Shown here one piece after another: positions 26,880 through 35,123 of a stretch of 64,000 nt of DNA. Positions within the stretch are counted from its first letter, which is position 1. The number at the start of each line of letters is the position of its first letter. A program made the position numbers and the translations under genes. The stretch spans positions 1,892,971-1,956,970 of the forward strand of contig NZ_KI530762.1 in the NCBI RefSeq assembly GCF_000488275.1, in the 5' to 3' direction. The notes under the pieces were generated by a model. That model worked only from the letters and a program-made list of their open reading frames with translations, was not told where the DNA came from and ran no database searches. This DNA comes from Acinetobacter brisouii CIP 110357 (lineage in GTDB: Bacteria > Pseudomonadota > Gammaproteobacteria > Pseudomonadales > Moraxellaceae).

Positions 26880-27713
26880 ATGATTCGCGTTCCTTCCCCA
26901 GCAAAACTTAATCTTTTTTTACATATCACTGGTCGACGAGCTGATGGTTACCATGAATTGCAAACCATTTTCCAACTCATCGATTTATATGACTGGCTTG
27001 AGTTTGAACCTAATGGTAATCAAAACATTTGCCTCGACGGGTTATCCAATGTTGAACAAACAGACAATCTGATTTTCAAGGCTGCTGAAAAACTCAAGCC
27101 TTTTGCTCAGCGCTTTTGTGGATTAAATATCCATTTAGACAAGCATATTCCTATGGGTGCAGGTCTAGGTGGTGGTTCATCCAACGCAGCAACGACGCTT
27201 TTGGTACTCAATCAGCTTTGGCAATGTAGCTTAAATATCCAGCAACTGGCAGAAATTGGGCAAAGCTTAGGTGCCGATGTACCTGTCTTTGTCTATGGTC
27301 ACAATGCATGGGCAGAAGGCATCGGTGAACAAATTACATTCATCAATTTGCCTAAAAAACAGTTCATTGTGCTTAAACCTGATTGTTTTATCAGCACTCA
27401 ACTGCTTTTTTCACAAAAAACATTGACAAGAGATTCCAAGACCTCTAAATTTTGCGCCTATCAGCGAAAGCCATCGGATTTCGGAAATAACTTTGAGCCA
27501 ATCGCAAGAAGCCTATATCCAGAAGTTAATGAAGCAATGCAATATCTCGATCAGTTCGGCATTGCAAAGCTTACAGGAACAGGTGCCTGTGTTTTTGTTG
27601 AAGTAACTCCTGATATGCAAACAGAGCAGATTGTTCGCAATGCACCATGTAATGCTTACTTGGTACAAAGCTTGGATAAATCTCCTTTGTGTGACATACA
27701 GGTAGTGCTATAG
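26880..27713 (+). CDS. ispE: 4-diphosphocytidyl-2-C-methyl-D-erythritol kinase
   Basis: The 277-residue GHMP kinase phosphorylates CDP-methylerythritol in the non-mevalonate isoprenoid pathway. It opens with SPAKLNLFLHITGRRADGYHEL and has the ATP loop PMGAGLGGGSSNAA (about 95-108) and the C-terminal LTGTGACVFVE. Its TAG stop overlaps the first two bases of the following tRNA-Gln, so messenger and tRNA are joined in one transcript and RNase P cleavage must cut through the stop codon. Confidence 0.95.
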   Translation: MIRVPSPAKLNLFLHITGRRADGYHELQTIFQLIDLYDWLEFEPNGNQNICLDGLSNVEQTDNLIFKAAEKLKPFAQRFCGLNIHLDKHIPMGAGLGGGSSNAATTLLVLNQLWQCSLNIQQLAEIGQSLGADVPVFVYGHNAWAEGIGEQITFINLPKKQFIVLKPDCFISTQLLFSQKTLTRDSKTSKFCAYQRKPSDFGNNFEPIARSLYPEVNEAMQYLDQFGIAKLTGTGACVFVEVTPDMQTEQIVRNAPCNAYLVQSLDKSPLCDIQVVL

Positions 27714-27786
27714 GGGCGTCGCCAAGTGGTAAGGCAGCGGGTTTTGATCTCGCCATCCGTTGGTTCGAATCCAGCCGCCCCTGCCA
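27712..27786 (+). tRNA. tRNA-Gln (TTG), copy 1
   Basis: A 75-base cloverleaf: acceptor AGGGGCG/CGCCCCT, discriminator G, encoded CCA, anticodon stem GCGGG/CTCGC with loop TTTTGAT (anticodon TTG), TTCGAAT T-loop. It begins inside the ispE stop codon. Confidence 0.95.
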
Positions 27787-27803
27787 TTGCAATCATCGAA
27801 TTT

Positions 27804-27878
27804 AGGGGCGTCGCCAAGTGGTAAGGCAGCGGGTTTTGATCTCGCCATCCGTTGGTTCGAATCCAGCCGCCCCTGCCA
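27804..27878 (+). tRNA. tRNA-Gln (TTG), copy 2
   Basis: The sequence is identical to copy 1 over all 75 bases and begins 17 bases after it, so the two are surely processed from one transcript. Confidence 0.95.
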
Positions 27879-27925
27879 TTGTTTGAAAAGACAGAAATTA
27901 AAGCCAAAGCTCTTGTCATTTTTCC

Positions 27926-27954
27926 TTGACAAAACAGAGTAAAAACTTTAAAGT
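27926..27954 (+). promoter_or_regulatory. Sigma-70 promoter before the third tRNA-Gln and prs
   Basis: A consensus TTGACA (27926-27931) and TAAAGT (27949-27954) are separated by exactly 17 bases. The predicted start lies a few bases before the third tRNA-Gln. It would drive that tRNA and probably prs independently of the ispE transcript. Confidence 0.75.
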
Positions 27955-27967
27955 TCTGCCACATATT

Positions 27968-28042
27968 AGGGGCGTCGCCAAGTGGTAAGGCAGCGGGTTT
28001 TGATCTCGCCATCCGTTGGTTCGAATCCAGCCGCCCCTGCCA
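27968..28042 (+). tRNA. tRNA-Gln (TTG), copy 3
   Basis: The third identical 75-base copy lies 89 bases after copy 2 and has its own strong promoter. The prs start codon follows 39 bases later, in the place where tRNA-Gln is found upstream of prs in relatives. Confidence 0.95.
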
Positions 28043-28081
28043 GATTCTTCTAAACAACACATCAACCGCCAAGGGTGCTTC

Positions 28082-29035
28082 ATGCCCAATCTTGTCGTTT
28101 TTAGTGGAAATGCTCATCCACAATTCGCTCAAAAAGTCGTAAGCCATTTACACATTCCTTTAGGCTCTGCTTCAATTAACCGCTTTTCTGATGGTGAAAT
28201 TGCTGTAGAAATTACTGAAAATGTACGTGGTAAGGACGTTTTCATCGTTCAGCCTACTTGTGCCCCAACCAATGATAACCTGATGGAAATCTTGGTCATG
28301 GCTGACGCGCTTCGTCGTGCTAGTGCTGGACGTATTACTGCTGTTATTCCTTACTTTGGCTATGCTCGCCAAGACCGTCGCCCACGTTCTGCGCGTGTGC
28401 CGATTACAGCTAAAGTCGTTGCTGACATGCTCACTACCGTTGGTATTGACCGTGTTGTAATGATCGATTTGCATGCTGACCAAATTCAAGGTTTCTTCGA
28501 TATTCCTGTCGACAACATTTATGGTACACCTGCTTTGCTTGCGGACTTACGTCAACAACAACATGACAACCTGATGGTCGTATCACCAGATGTTGGTGGT
28601 GTTGTTCGTGCACGTGCCGTTGCAAAACAGATGGGCGATATCGATTTAGCAATCATTGATAAACGTCGTCAAAAAGCGAATGAATCTCAAGTGATGCACT
28701 TGATCGGTGATGTCAAAAATCGTGACTGCGTCATCGTAGATGATATGGTCGATACAGCTGGTACTTTATGTAAAGCAGCCGATGCGCTTAAACAATTTGG
28801 TGCACGCCGTGTTGTTGCTTATGCAACTCACCCTGTACTTTCAGGTAAAGCGCTTGAAAATCTACGCAACTCTGTGATTGATGAATTGGTTGTAACTGAC
28901 ACCATTCCTTTATCACAAGAAGCGATTGATTTAGGTAAAATTCGTCAGGTTTCTGTTGCAAGCATGGTTGCTGAAACCATTCGTCGTATTAACAACGAAG
29001 AATCTATCAGCGCGATGTTTGACAGCTATTTATAA
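28082..29035 (+). CDS. prs: Ribose-phosphate pyrophosphokinase
   Basis: The 317-residue enzyme makes PRPP from ribose-5-phosphate and ATP for nucleotide, histidine and tryptophan synthesis. It shows [18 protein letters not shown] (flexible loop and ATP site, about 97-115), [11 protein letters not shown] and the PRPP loop [13 protein letters not shown] (about 218-230). The ATG at 28082 begins the canonical [14 protein letters not shown]; an upstream frame runs through tRNA-Gln and is false. AAGG lies ahead. A hairpin with a short T-tract separates it from rplY. Confidence 0.96.
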   Translation: MPNLVVFSGNAHPQFAQKVVSHLHIPLGSASINRFSDGEIAVEITENVRGKDVFIVQPTCAPTNDNLMEILVMADALRRASAGRITAVIPYFGYARQDRRPRSARVPITAKVVADMLTTVGIDRVVMIDLHADQIQGFFDIPVDNIYGTPALLADLRQQQHDNLMVVSPDVGGVVRARAVAKQMGDIDLAIIDKRRQKANESQVMHLIGDVKNRDCVIVDDMVDTAGTLCKAADALKQFGARRVVAYATHPVLSGKALENLRNSVIDELVVTDTIPLSQEAIDLGKIRQVSVASMVAETIRRINNEESISAMFDSYL

Positions 29036-29055
29036 TATAGCTGCACAATTTTCCT

Positions 29056-29083
29056 AAAGCCCTGCTATAATGCGGGGCTTTCT
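29056..29083 (+). terminator. Terminator-like hairpin after prs
   Basis: AAAGCCCTGC and GCGGGGCTTT pair around TATAAT and run into TTTCT. It may end or attenuate the prs transcript before rplY. The loop sequence also equals a consensus -10 box, so it could mark an rplY promoter instead. Confidence 0.6.
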
Positions 29084-29086
29084 ATT

Positions 29087-29111
29087 AGCCAGATTGGTCG
29101 CAAATCTGGCT
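29087..29111 (+). promoter_or_regulatory. Perfect hairpin in the rplY leader
   Basis: AGCCAGATT and AATCTGGCT form a perfect 9-base stem around a 7-base loop, 26 bases before the rplY start. L25 binds the 5S rRNA loop E, and gammaproteobacterial rplY messages are reported to carry an L25-binding leader; this hairpin is a candidate, by position only. Confidence 0.45.
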
Positions 29112-29137
29112 GTTTCGTAACTTAATGAGGATATCTC

Positions 29138-29434
29138 ATGGCTAATTTCGTATTAAACGCTCAAGCACGTGCTGAAGACAAACAAGGGAAAGGTTCGAGC
29201 CGCCGCCTTCGTCGTGAAGCATTAGTTCCTGCTATCATCTACGGTGGTGAAGCAGAACCTGTATCTGTAACTTTACAACTTCGTGAACTTGTTAAAGCTC
29301 TAGAAAGCAATGCTTTCTTTGCTGAAGTTGTAGAAATCAAAATTGGTGACAAAACTGAAAGCGTTAAAATCCAAGCGCTTCAACGTCACCCTGCAAAAAA
29401 CACTCCTATGCACGCTGACTTCAAACGCGCGTAA
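29138..29434 (+). CDS. rplY: 50S ribosomal protein L25 (short form)
   Basis: The 98-residue protein binds 5S rRNA. It opens with [34 protein letters not shown], the L25 N-terminal signature, and ends [15 protein letters not shown]. The length matches the short E. coli-like form, without the CTC extension seen in other bacteria. It lies between prs and pth, a common order. Confidence 0.96.
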   Translation: MANFVLNAQARAEDKQGKGSSRRLRREALVPAIIYGGEAEPVSVTLQLRELVKALESNAFFAEVVEIKIGDKTESVKIQALQRHPAKNTPMHADFKRA

Positions 29435-29456
29435 TGGTAAGTGAGAGCGTAGTTTC

Positions 29457-30035
29457 GTGACTAAAATTTCGCTCATTGTCGGTTTGGGCAATCCTGGTAA
29501 AGAATATGCCCAAACCCGACACAATGCTGGCTTTTGGTTTGTTGAGCAACTCGCAGACCATTATGGCATTAGTTTAAAACCAGATCCCAAATTTTACGGT
29601 ATCAGCGGTCGAGGTAACATTGAAGGTCATGATGTCCGTTTGTTACTCCCTACCACATTCATGAACCGTTCTGGGCAAAGTGTCGTTCCTTTCACCAAAT
29701 TTTATCAAATCCAGCCTGAAGCAATATTAATTGCACATGATGAACTGGATATGAATCCTGGTGTGATCCGCCTCAAAACAGGTGGTGGTCATGGTGGCCA
29801 CAATGGTCTACGTGACATTGTTCCGCATATTGGTGCCAATTTTCATCGTTTACGTATTGGTATTGGACACCCTGGTGCTAAAGAACGTGTTTCTGGTCAT
29901 GTTTTAGGTAAAGCACCTAAAAGTGAACAGGATCTTATAGATGCAGCAATTGATCACGCATTGTCGAAGACCCAACTTTTGGTTGACGGTCAGGTTTCGC
30001 AAGCCATGAATCAAATCAATGCCTATAAACCGTAA
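29457..30035 (+). CDS. pth: Peptidyl-tRNA hydrolase
   Basis: The 192-residue enzyme frees tRNA from peptides dropped by ribosomes. Conserved motifs are VGLGNPGKEYAQTRHNAGF (catalytic histidine in RHNAG), LLLPTTFMNRSGQSV, DELDMNPG and GGGHGGHNGLRDI. The start is a GTG at 29457, 22 bases after rplY. Confidence 0.96.
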   Translation: MTKISLIVGLGNPGKEYAQTRHNAGFWFVEQLADHYGISLKPDPKFYGISGRGNIEGHDVRLLLPTTFMNRSGQSVVPFTKFYQIQPEAILIAHDELDMNPGVIRLKTGGGHGGHNGLRDIVPHIGANFHRLRIGIGHPGAKERVSGHVLGKAPKSEQDLIDAAIDHALSKTQLLVDGQVSQAMNQINAYKP

Positions 30036-30125
30036 ATTCAATCTCTGATGGCATCTTTATGCACATCTCTTAAGTCTTTGAATGCCTTTTTTCTAGCAAA
30101 CTGAGCAAATCGAGGAGATATTTGC

Positions 30126-30506
30126 ATGTTATCACGTTTATTAAAATGCAAAATCCATCGCGCAATTGTCACGCATGCTGAGCTTCACTATGAAGGTTCT
30201 TGTGCAATTGACGGCATTTTAATGGATTTGGCAGGCATTCGTGAATATGAAGAAATTCATGTTTGGAATGTCACCAATGGTAAGCGTTTTACAACTTATG
30301 CTATCCGTGGTGAAGATCATTCAGGCATCATTTCCGTCAATGGTGGCGCTGCGCATCAGGCTGAAGTGGGTGATATCGTGATTATTGCAACATTTGGTGA
30401 CTTCAATGAGCAAGAAGCCAATGCTCATAAACCACGCCTTGTCTATGCCAATCCTGACAATACAGTTAACCACACAGCTAACTGTATTCCTGTACAGGTT
30501 GCTTAA
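30126..30506 (+). CDS. panD: Aspartate 1-decarboxylase precursor
   Basis: The 126-residue pro-enzyme makes beta-alanine for pantothenate and CoA. It cleaves itself between Gly24 and Ser25 (YEGSCAIDG) to form the pyruvoyl cofactor; the site and [13 protein letters not shown] start are canonical. The ribosome site GAGGAG is near consensus. It is monocistronic, with a stable hairpin after the stop. Confidence 0.96.
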   Translation: MLSRLLKCKIHRAIVTHAELHYEGSCAIDGILMDLAGIREYEEIHVWNVTNGKRFTTYAIRGEDHSGIISVNGGAAHQAEVGDIVIIATFGDFNEQEANAHKPRLVYANPDNTVNHTANCIPVQVA

Positions 30507-30525
30507 CTTTTTTGAGTTTGGTCAT

Positions 30526-30545
30526 GAGCATATTTCGATATGCTC
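30526..30545 (+). other. Hairpin with TTCG loop after panD
   Basis: GAGCATAT and ATATGCTC form a perfect 8-base stem closed by TTCG, a very stable tetraloop. No T-run follows, so it is more likely to protect the 3' end of the mRNA than to terminate. Confidence 0.5.
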
Positions 30546-30628
30546 AGATTACTGTACATAGCAGATTATTTAATATTTATAGTACGAATCATTCTATAGA
30601 AAGGATGATTTTTCACAAAAAATAACGC

Positions 30629-30634
30629 TATAAT
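30629..30634 (+). promoter_or_regulatory. -10 box of the ribB leader
   Basis: A consensus TATAAT lies about 10 bases before the riboswitch begins. The -35 region is AT-rich without a clear match. Confidence 0.55.
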
Positions 30635-30644
30635 TTTGTCACAT

Positions 30645-30785
30645 CGCTTCAGGGCGGGGCGCAACTCCCCACCGGCGGTAAGCTCACTCTCGAGCAAGCC
30701 CGCGAGCCAATGACTGGTGTCATTTGCAGATTTGGTGCAAATCCAAAGCCGACGGTATAGTCCGGATGAAAGAAGTCGACGTTTC
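30645..30785 (+). ncRNA. FMN riboswitch (RFN element)
   Basis: The leader of ribB carries the conserved RFN blocks in order: CTTCAGGGCGGGGCGCAACT, CCCCACCGGCGGTAA, AGCCCGCGAGCC, a variable stem, then GCAGATTTGGTGCAAATCC, AAGCCGACGGTATAGTCC and GGATGAAAGAAG. FMN binding shuts off expression. A 92-base tail between the aptamer and the ATG contains the expression platform; no clear terminator with T-run is visible except TTTTGTC, so translation control is also possible. Confidence 0.96.
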
Positions 30786-30876
30786 AGAAGATTCACTTTT
30801 CAAGCTTTTGTCACGACCCCATTTTTTCGATCAGTCCTGAAATGTTCCTGTATCTAAATTACGTGAGCGTTTCATT

Positions 30877-31536
30877 ATGTCTATTTTAATTCAGCCCGAA
30901 TTATTTTTTTCCAGCCTGTCCCCTGCTGAACAACGCATTCAACAAGCCTTAGAAGACATCCGTCAAGGCAAACCTGTTTTGGTCATGGATGATTTTGACC
31001 GTGAAAATGAGGCAGATTTAGTTGTTGCCGCAGAAACTCTCAATGTAGAAACCATGGCACGTATGATTCGTGATGGCTCAGGTATTGTATGTTTATGTTT
31101 AACTGAACAGCTTGCTGACCACCTTGAACTTCCACCCATGGTGAGCAACAACTCTAGTCATTTCCATACCGCATTTACTGTCACCATTGAAGCAGCTGAA
31201 GGTGTGACAACAGGCGTATCGGCAAAAGACCGTGTAACCACCATTCGTGCTGCAACCAAAGACGGTGCTGTGGCCAGCGACTTAAATCGCCCTGGACACG
31301 TATTTCCATTACGCGCGCGTGAAGGTGGCGTTTTAACTCGCCGTGGTCACACTGAAGCTACGATTGATTTGGCTCGACTTGCAGGTTTAAAAGCAGCAGG
31401 TGTGTTGTGTGAATTAACCAACCCAGACGGCACAATGGCAGCAGGCATTCAGGTGTTATCTTATGCTCAAACTCATCATTTAACAGTCATTACCATTGAA
31501 GAATTGGTTCAATATCGTTTAGCTCAACACGTTTAA
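30877..31536 (+). CDS. ribB: 3,4-dihydroxy-2-butanone 4-phosphate synthase
   Basis: The 219-residue enzyme makes the four-carbon unit of riboflavin from ribulose-5-phosphate. Motifs: [16 protein letters not shown] (acidic metal loop, near 36), [31 protein letters not shown] and the C-terminal LTNPDGTMA. It is the stand-alone form without a RibA domain. The upstream FMN riboswitch makes control by FMN clear. It is not in an operon with other rib genes. Confidence 0.96.
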   Translation: MSILIQPELFFSSLSPAEQRIQQALEDIRQGKPVLVMDDFDRENEADLVVAAETLNVETMARMIRDGSGIVCLCLTEQLADHLELPPMVSNNSSHFHTAFTVTIEAAEGVTTGVSAKDRVTTIRAATKDGAVASDLNRPGHVFPLRAREGGVLTRRGHTEATIDLARLAGLKAAGVLCELTNPDGTMAAGIQVLSYAQTHHLTVITIEELVQYRLAQHV

Positions 31537-31552
31537 TTTTTTAGCATCATCA

Positions 31553-32056
31553 TCACAACGATGGTGATGCATTTTTCTCGCCGTATTTCTCAAATCTTTG
31601 CTGCAAAACATGCATCAATTGAGCAATCACAACTAAAATAACCGCACCAGTCAGCACAGGGAAAATCAGAAAACCCCAGTTATAATGCACCGATGATGCA
31701 CTCAGCAGAATTAATAATGGATTTGCCCCTGCAGGCGGATGTACACACCCCAAAAGTTGCATCGATACAATCGCCAAGCCCACTGCAAATGCTATCGTAG
31801 CAATGTTAATCGGAATGTAATGCGCAAATGCTAGGCCTATAGCCGCCGATACCATATGCCCGATAATCACATTTTTAGGCTGTGCCAAAGGTGACTGTGC
31901 CGCAGCATACAGCAGGACGCAACTTGCACCGAACGGCGCCATAATCCACAACTGATGAGAAAGCTGAGTCAAATACAATAAAATGGCAATACTCAAACTT
32001 GCCCCCACCAATGCCTTCATTAAATCGGACATTGAATACTGCAATGATTTCAACAT
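31553..32056 (-). CDS. HPP family membrane protein
   Basis: The 167-residue inner-membrane protein has about four hydrophobic segments and the motif that names the family, CVHPPAGANPLL (about 107-118). HPP proteins are proposed nitrite or anion transporters in cyanobacteria and plants; function in this group is unproven. The start at 32056 follows GGGGGAA; a longer upstream frame crosses the operator and lacks support. A TetR regulator is divergent with a palindrome between. Confidence 0.85.
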   Translation of the reverse strand: MLKSLQYSMSDLMKALVGASLSIAILLYLTQLSHQLWIMAPFGASCVLLYAAAQSPLAQPKNVIIGHMVSAAIGLAFAHYIPINIATIAFAVGLAIVSMQLLGCVHPPAGANPLLILLSASSVHYNWGFLIFPVLTGAVILVVIAQLMHVLQQRFEKYGEKNASPSL

Positions 32057-32102
32057 CACGTTCCCCCTGAATTGATTTTTGTCGATTTGCACGTTAAAAT
32101 CA

Positions 32103-32126
32103 AAATAGTACAGATCTGTACTATTT
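32103..32126. promoter_or_regulatory. Perfect 24-base palindrome between HPP gene and TetR gene
   Basis: The half-site AAATAGTACAGA is followed directly by its exact complement, giving an uninterrupted 24-base palindrome. It ends 15 bases before the TetR start and lies 46 bases from the HPP start, and it contains TACTAT, usable as a -10 box. This is what a TetR operator controlling both genes should look like. Confidence 0.75.
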
Positions 32127-32141
32127 ACAAGAGCAAAAAGC

Positions 32142-32693
32142 ATGTCAAAATCCGCAGCCAAAATTTTAAGTACCGCAGAGCAGTTATTTAATCAGCACAG
32201 TTTTAACGCAGTTGGGGTAGATTTAATTCGGGATGAATCAGGCTGTTCCAAAACAACGCTGTACACATATTTTAAAAATAAACAGCAACTTGTTGCTTCC
32301 GTACTGAAAAAGCGAGATGTTCAGTTTCGACAAAGTTTGTGTGATTTTGTTGGAGAGGCTCAAGGTTTAGCCGCACTTGAACAGATTTTTGACTGGCACA
32401 TTCAGTGGTTTCAGCAAGATCATTTTAAAGGTTGCCTATTTGTACGGGCCGCTGGAGAGTCTTCACAGCAAGATACTGAAATTCTTGATCTTGCTAAGCA
32501 GCATAAGCACTGGTTATACGGATTTATTGCGCAGTACGCACAACATCTCAAGCAACCTCAGGCCGTCACTGAATTGTGTTATAACTTTTTAGAAGGATTG
32601 ATAAGCCGATTTTTGGTTGAAGGTTTTCACGCAAAAATTGCCGAACAGAACAAACAACTCATGATCAACCTGATAAAAAATTTACAGGCTTAA
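32142..32693 (+). CDS. TetR/AcrR family transcriptional regulator
   Basis: The 183-residue protein has an N-terminal TetR helix-turn-helix (LSTAEQLFNQHSFNAVGVDLIRDESGCSKTTLYTYFKNKQQLVASVL, about 9-54) and an all-helical ligand domain with no clear relatives from memory. The start lies 15 bases after a perfect palindrome, so it probably represses itself and the divergent HPP gene. Its end overlaps the convergent DUF1289 gene by 4 bases. Confidence 0.9.
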   Translation: MSKSAAKILSTAEQLFNQHSFNAVGVDLIRDESGCSKTTLYTYFKNKQQLVASVLKKRDVQFRQSLCDFVGEAQGLAALEQIFDWHIQWFQQDHFKGCLFVRAAGESSQQDTEILDLAKQHKHWLYGFIAQYAQHLKQPQAVTELCYNFLEGLISRFLVEGFHAKIAEQNKQLMINLIKNLQA

Positions 32694-33172
32694 TCATCTG
32701 CCATTTGTAACAAGCTATGATGAATCCCGTCGGCACGCATCCAGGCGAATTCATAACTGGCTTTAGCCAGTGCCAATACACGTCGCTCAAATTCATCCCA
32801 CAATGGCTTGACTTGTGCCTGCTGAATACCCAACCCACTTTCTTCGGCAAACTGGCGATGTTTTTCACAAATTTTAAGCGCATGATACAGCTTGCGCCCA
32901 ATAGAGGCATCAGGTAACAAGCGTGTACGTTTTGAAACAATAAAACCCTCAACGTGTTGCAGATTGGCATGAGGCAGCATCGGCACTAAAATTTGATCTA
33001 ACTGGGAATCCAGACGCTTCCAAACAATATGTTGCTGTTCAAGTGTATAAGTATTCCATTGAATCACTTCATGATTAAAACGTCGGCAGCCTAGACAGAC
33101 ATGATCACCAAATACAGTGGAACAACGCCCTGCACATGGGGTGAGTGTCGCAATGCGACGATCTTTACTCAA
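32690..33172 (-). CDS. DUF1289 domain-containing protein
   Basis: The 160-residue protein begins at a TTG (33172) behind a good AAGGAG. The N-terminal 45 residues hold the DUF1289 cysteine pattern PCAGRCSTVFGDHVCLGCRRFNHEVIQW, which may bind a metal or iron-sulfur cluster. The remaining 115 residues are helical and unlike anything I recognise; many DUF1289 proteins are only 60-80 residues long, so this is an extended form. It is divergent from trhO. Confidence 0.8.
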   Translation of the reverse strand: MSKDRRIATLTPCAGRCSTVFGDHVCLGCRRFNHEVIQWNTYTLEQQHIVWKRLDSQLDQILVPMLPHANLQHVEGFIVSKRTRLLPDASIGRKLYHALKICEKHRQFAEESGLGIQQAQVKPLWDEFERRVLALAKASYEFAWMRADGIHHSLLQMADD

Positions 33173-33269
33173 ACCAACTCTCCTTCACAAGAACCATTCT
33201 CGCTTAATTTTCAAAATCACGCTAAAATACGCGCCTTATTTTTCTATCTTAATACATTTGGAGTCCCGC

Positions 33270-34202
33270 ATGAACGCTACTGTAGAACAGCTTGCACCTG
33301 TAGAACAGCAAGCGACCGCTGATTGGGTTGTTGCCGCACTATATCAATTCAAAGAAATTCAAGACCCTGTTGATTTGCAGCAACGTCTACTTGACTTGGT
33401 TAAAACCATCAACCTATGCGGAACTCTAATTGTAGCTGATGAAGGCATTAATGGTACAGTTGCTGGAGATCGTCAAGCGATTGATACGATTCATCAATTT
33501 TTGCTCAATGAAGGCTTTAACGCAATGGAATATAAAGAGTCTCATAGCTCTGACAAACCATTTCGTAAAATGAAAATCAAGCTAAAAAAAGAAATTGTAA
33601 CTTTGGGTGTCAAAGTAAAACCACGTGATTTGGTGGGTCATTATTTAGATCCTAAAGAATGGAATGAACTGATTGCGCGTGATGATGTCATTCTCATCGA
33701 CACTCGTAATGATTACGAATACAAGGCTGGCACATTCAAAGGTGCGATTGACCCTAAAACTGAAACTTTCCGCGAATTTCCAGAATACGTCAAAAAAGAA
33801 CTTGAGCAGCATAAAGACAAGAAAATTGCCATGTTCTGTACAGGTGGTATTCGCTGTGAAAAATCAACCTCTTTGCTTTTACAAGAAGGTTTTGAAGAAG
33901 TTTATCACCTCAAAGGCGGTATCTTGAAATATCTTGAAGAAACCCCTGCAGAAGAAAGCATGTGGGAAGGCGAATGCTTCGTGTTTGATGGCCGTACTGC
34001 CGTAACACATGGTGTTGAAGAAGGTCAAAATATTAAATGTCACGCTTGCGGCTGGCCACTTACCCCTGAAGAATCAGCATTGCCAAGCTATGAACATGGC
34101 GTATCTTGTGTGTACTGCATCAACAAAACCACTGAAAAACAAAAAGCGGGATTCCGTATGCGCCAATCTCAAATTGCCGCAGCAAAAAGAAAACGCCTAT
34201 AA
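33270..34202 (+). CDS. trhO: tRNA uridine-34 hydroxylase TrhO (rhodanese family)
   Basis: The 310-residue protein matches YceA/TrhO, which hydroxylates U34 of certain tRNAs using oxygen, towards cmo5U/mo5U. An N-terminal acylphosphatase-like region (ADEGINGTVAG) precedes a rhodanese domain (about 125-230) with catalytic Cys190 in CTGGIRCEK. A C-terminal cysteine pair region (CHACGWPL, CVYC) ends it. Start at 33270 behind TGGAG; an in-frame upstream extension lies in the DUF1289 gene and is rejected. Confidence 0.94.
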   Translation: MNATVEQLAPVEQQATADWVVAALYQFKEIQDPVDLQQRLLDLVKTINLCGTLIVADEGINGTVAGDRQAIDTIHQFLLNEGFNAMEYKESHSSDKPFRKMKIKLKKEIVTLGVKVKPRDLVGHYLDPKEWNELIARDDVILIDTRNDYEYKAGTFKGAIDPKTETFREFPEYVKKELEQHKDKKIAMFCTGGIRCEKSTSLLLQEGFEEVYHLKGGILKYLEETPAEESMWEGECFVFDGRTAVTHGVEEGQNIKCHACGWPLTPEESALPSYEHGVSCVYCINKTTEKQKAGFRMRQSQIAAAKRKRL

Positions 34203-34223
34203 AATTCAGCTTTATTCAAGATT

Positions 34224-34249
34224 AAGCCATCAACAAGATGGCTTTTTTA
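34224..34249 (+). terminator. Intrinsic terminator after trhO
   Basis: AAGCCATC-AACAA-GATGGCTT followed by six T. Confidence 0.85.
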
Positions 34250-34344
34250 TTACGAAGAATCTTAATTTTTGACTAAAATTTCTTTTAATCTGTATGCAAA
34301 ATCCGCTAATGTTTTGCAAAATCAAGTAAGAATAAGGTTGCATC

Positions 34345-34983
34345 ATGCAAGAACAATTTTGGCTAGATAAATGGAAAAACAATCAGATTGGTTTTCATCA
34401 ACAGCAAGTAAATGAATTTTTAGCAAAATATATCGACAAATTATCCTTACAAAAAAATGCTCGGATTTTTGTTCCGCTTTGTGGCAAAAGTCTGGATATG
34501 CATTGGCTGCTGGATCAGGGATTTCGCGTGGTCGCGGTTGAGTTAAGTGAGTTGGCAGTTGAAGAATTAATCAAAAGCCTAAACTTGCCTTTTGAAGAAA
34601 TACCAAATCAACACCTTCGACATTTTCATCATCCACAAATCGACATTTTTAATGGCGATATTTTTCAACTTACCCAGCCGCTACTCGGCGATGTCGATGC
34701 AATATATGATCGGGCAGCATTAGTCGCCTTACCTGAAAACATGCGAGTTCAGTATGCGCAGCATCTCAAGCAAGTGACAAACAATGCTCCGCAGCTTCTG
34801 ATTAGCTATGAATATGATCAGGATACTTTTTCAGGCCCACCCTTTTCAGTTCCCGAAGCAAAAATCAAAGGTTTGTATGATGATGTTTACGATATTGAGC
34901 CATTGATTCGCATTGAAAGATCCGGAGCATTCCAACAACAGGATGCGATTGAAACTGCATGGTATCTGGCAAAAAAAGATTAA
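34345..34983 (+). CDS. tpm: Thiopurine S-methyltransferase family protein
   Basis: The 212-residue SAM-dependent methyltransferase has the family opening FWLDKWKNNQIGFHQQQVNEFL, the SAM loop FVPLCGKSLDMHWLLDQGFRVVAVELSELAVE (about 42-73) and YDRAALVALPENMRVQYAQHL. Bacterial relatives methylate thiopurines and also selenium and tellurium oxyanions, giving tolerance. It is monocistronic with a bidirectional terminator after it. Confidence 0.94.
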   Translation: MQEQFWLDKWKNNQIGFHQQQVNEFLAKYIDKLSLQKNARIFVPLCGKSLDMHWLLDQGFRVVAVELSELAVEELIKSLNLPFEEIPNQHLRHFHHPQIDIFNGDIFQLTQPLLGDVDAIYDRAALVALPENMRVQYAQHLKQVTNNAPQLLISYEYDQDTFSGPPFSVPEAKIKGLYDDVYDIEPLIRIERSGAFQQQDAIETAWYLAKKD

Positions 34984-35023
34984 TGATTAACGCACTGAAC
35001 TCGCAGAAGTTTTATCGTCTCAC

Positions 35024-35060
35024 AAAAAAGCCTGACCATTGCGACAATGATCAGGCTTTT
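35024..35060. terminator. Bidirectional terminator between tpm and the UPF0149 gene
   Basis: AAAAGCCTGAYCATTG-type arms pair across a CGA loop, with A-run before and T-run after, serving both convergent genes. Confidence 0.8.
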
Positions 35061-35123
35061 GCTACAGCAACAATAATTGACTATGACACGCAGAATGCCA
35101 TCACGGCATCGCCTGTCATATCA

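Noticed and set aside
27712..28042. Three identical 75-base direct repeats, at first sight a repeat array
   Set aside because: Each copy folds as a complete tRNA-Gln with encoded CCA; spacing is irregular (17 and 89 bases). It is neither CRISPR nor a mobile repeat.
28016..28081. N-terminal extension of prs
   Set aside because: The extension is translated tRNA-Gln sequence; the canonical start MPNLVVF is at 28082.
27656..28147. Minus-strand open frames with repeated segments across the tRNA-Gln genes
   Set aside because: They are antisense translations of the three tRNA copies and the ends of ispE and prs; the protein repeats only mirror the tRNA repeats.
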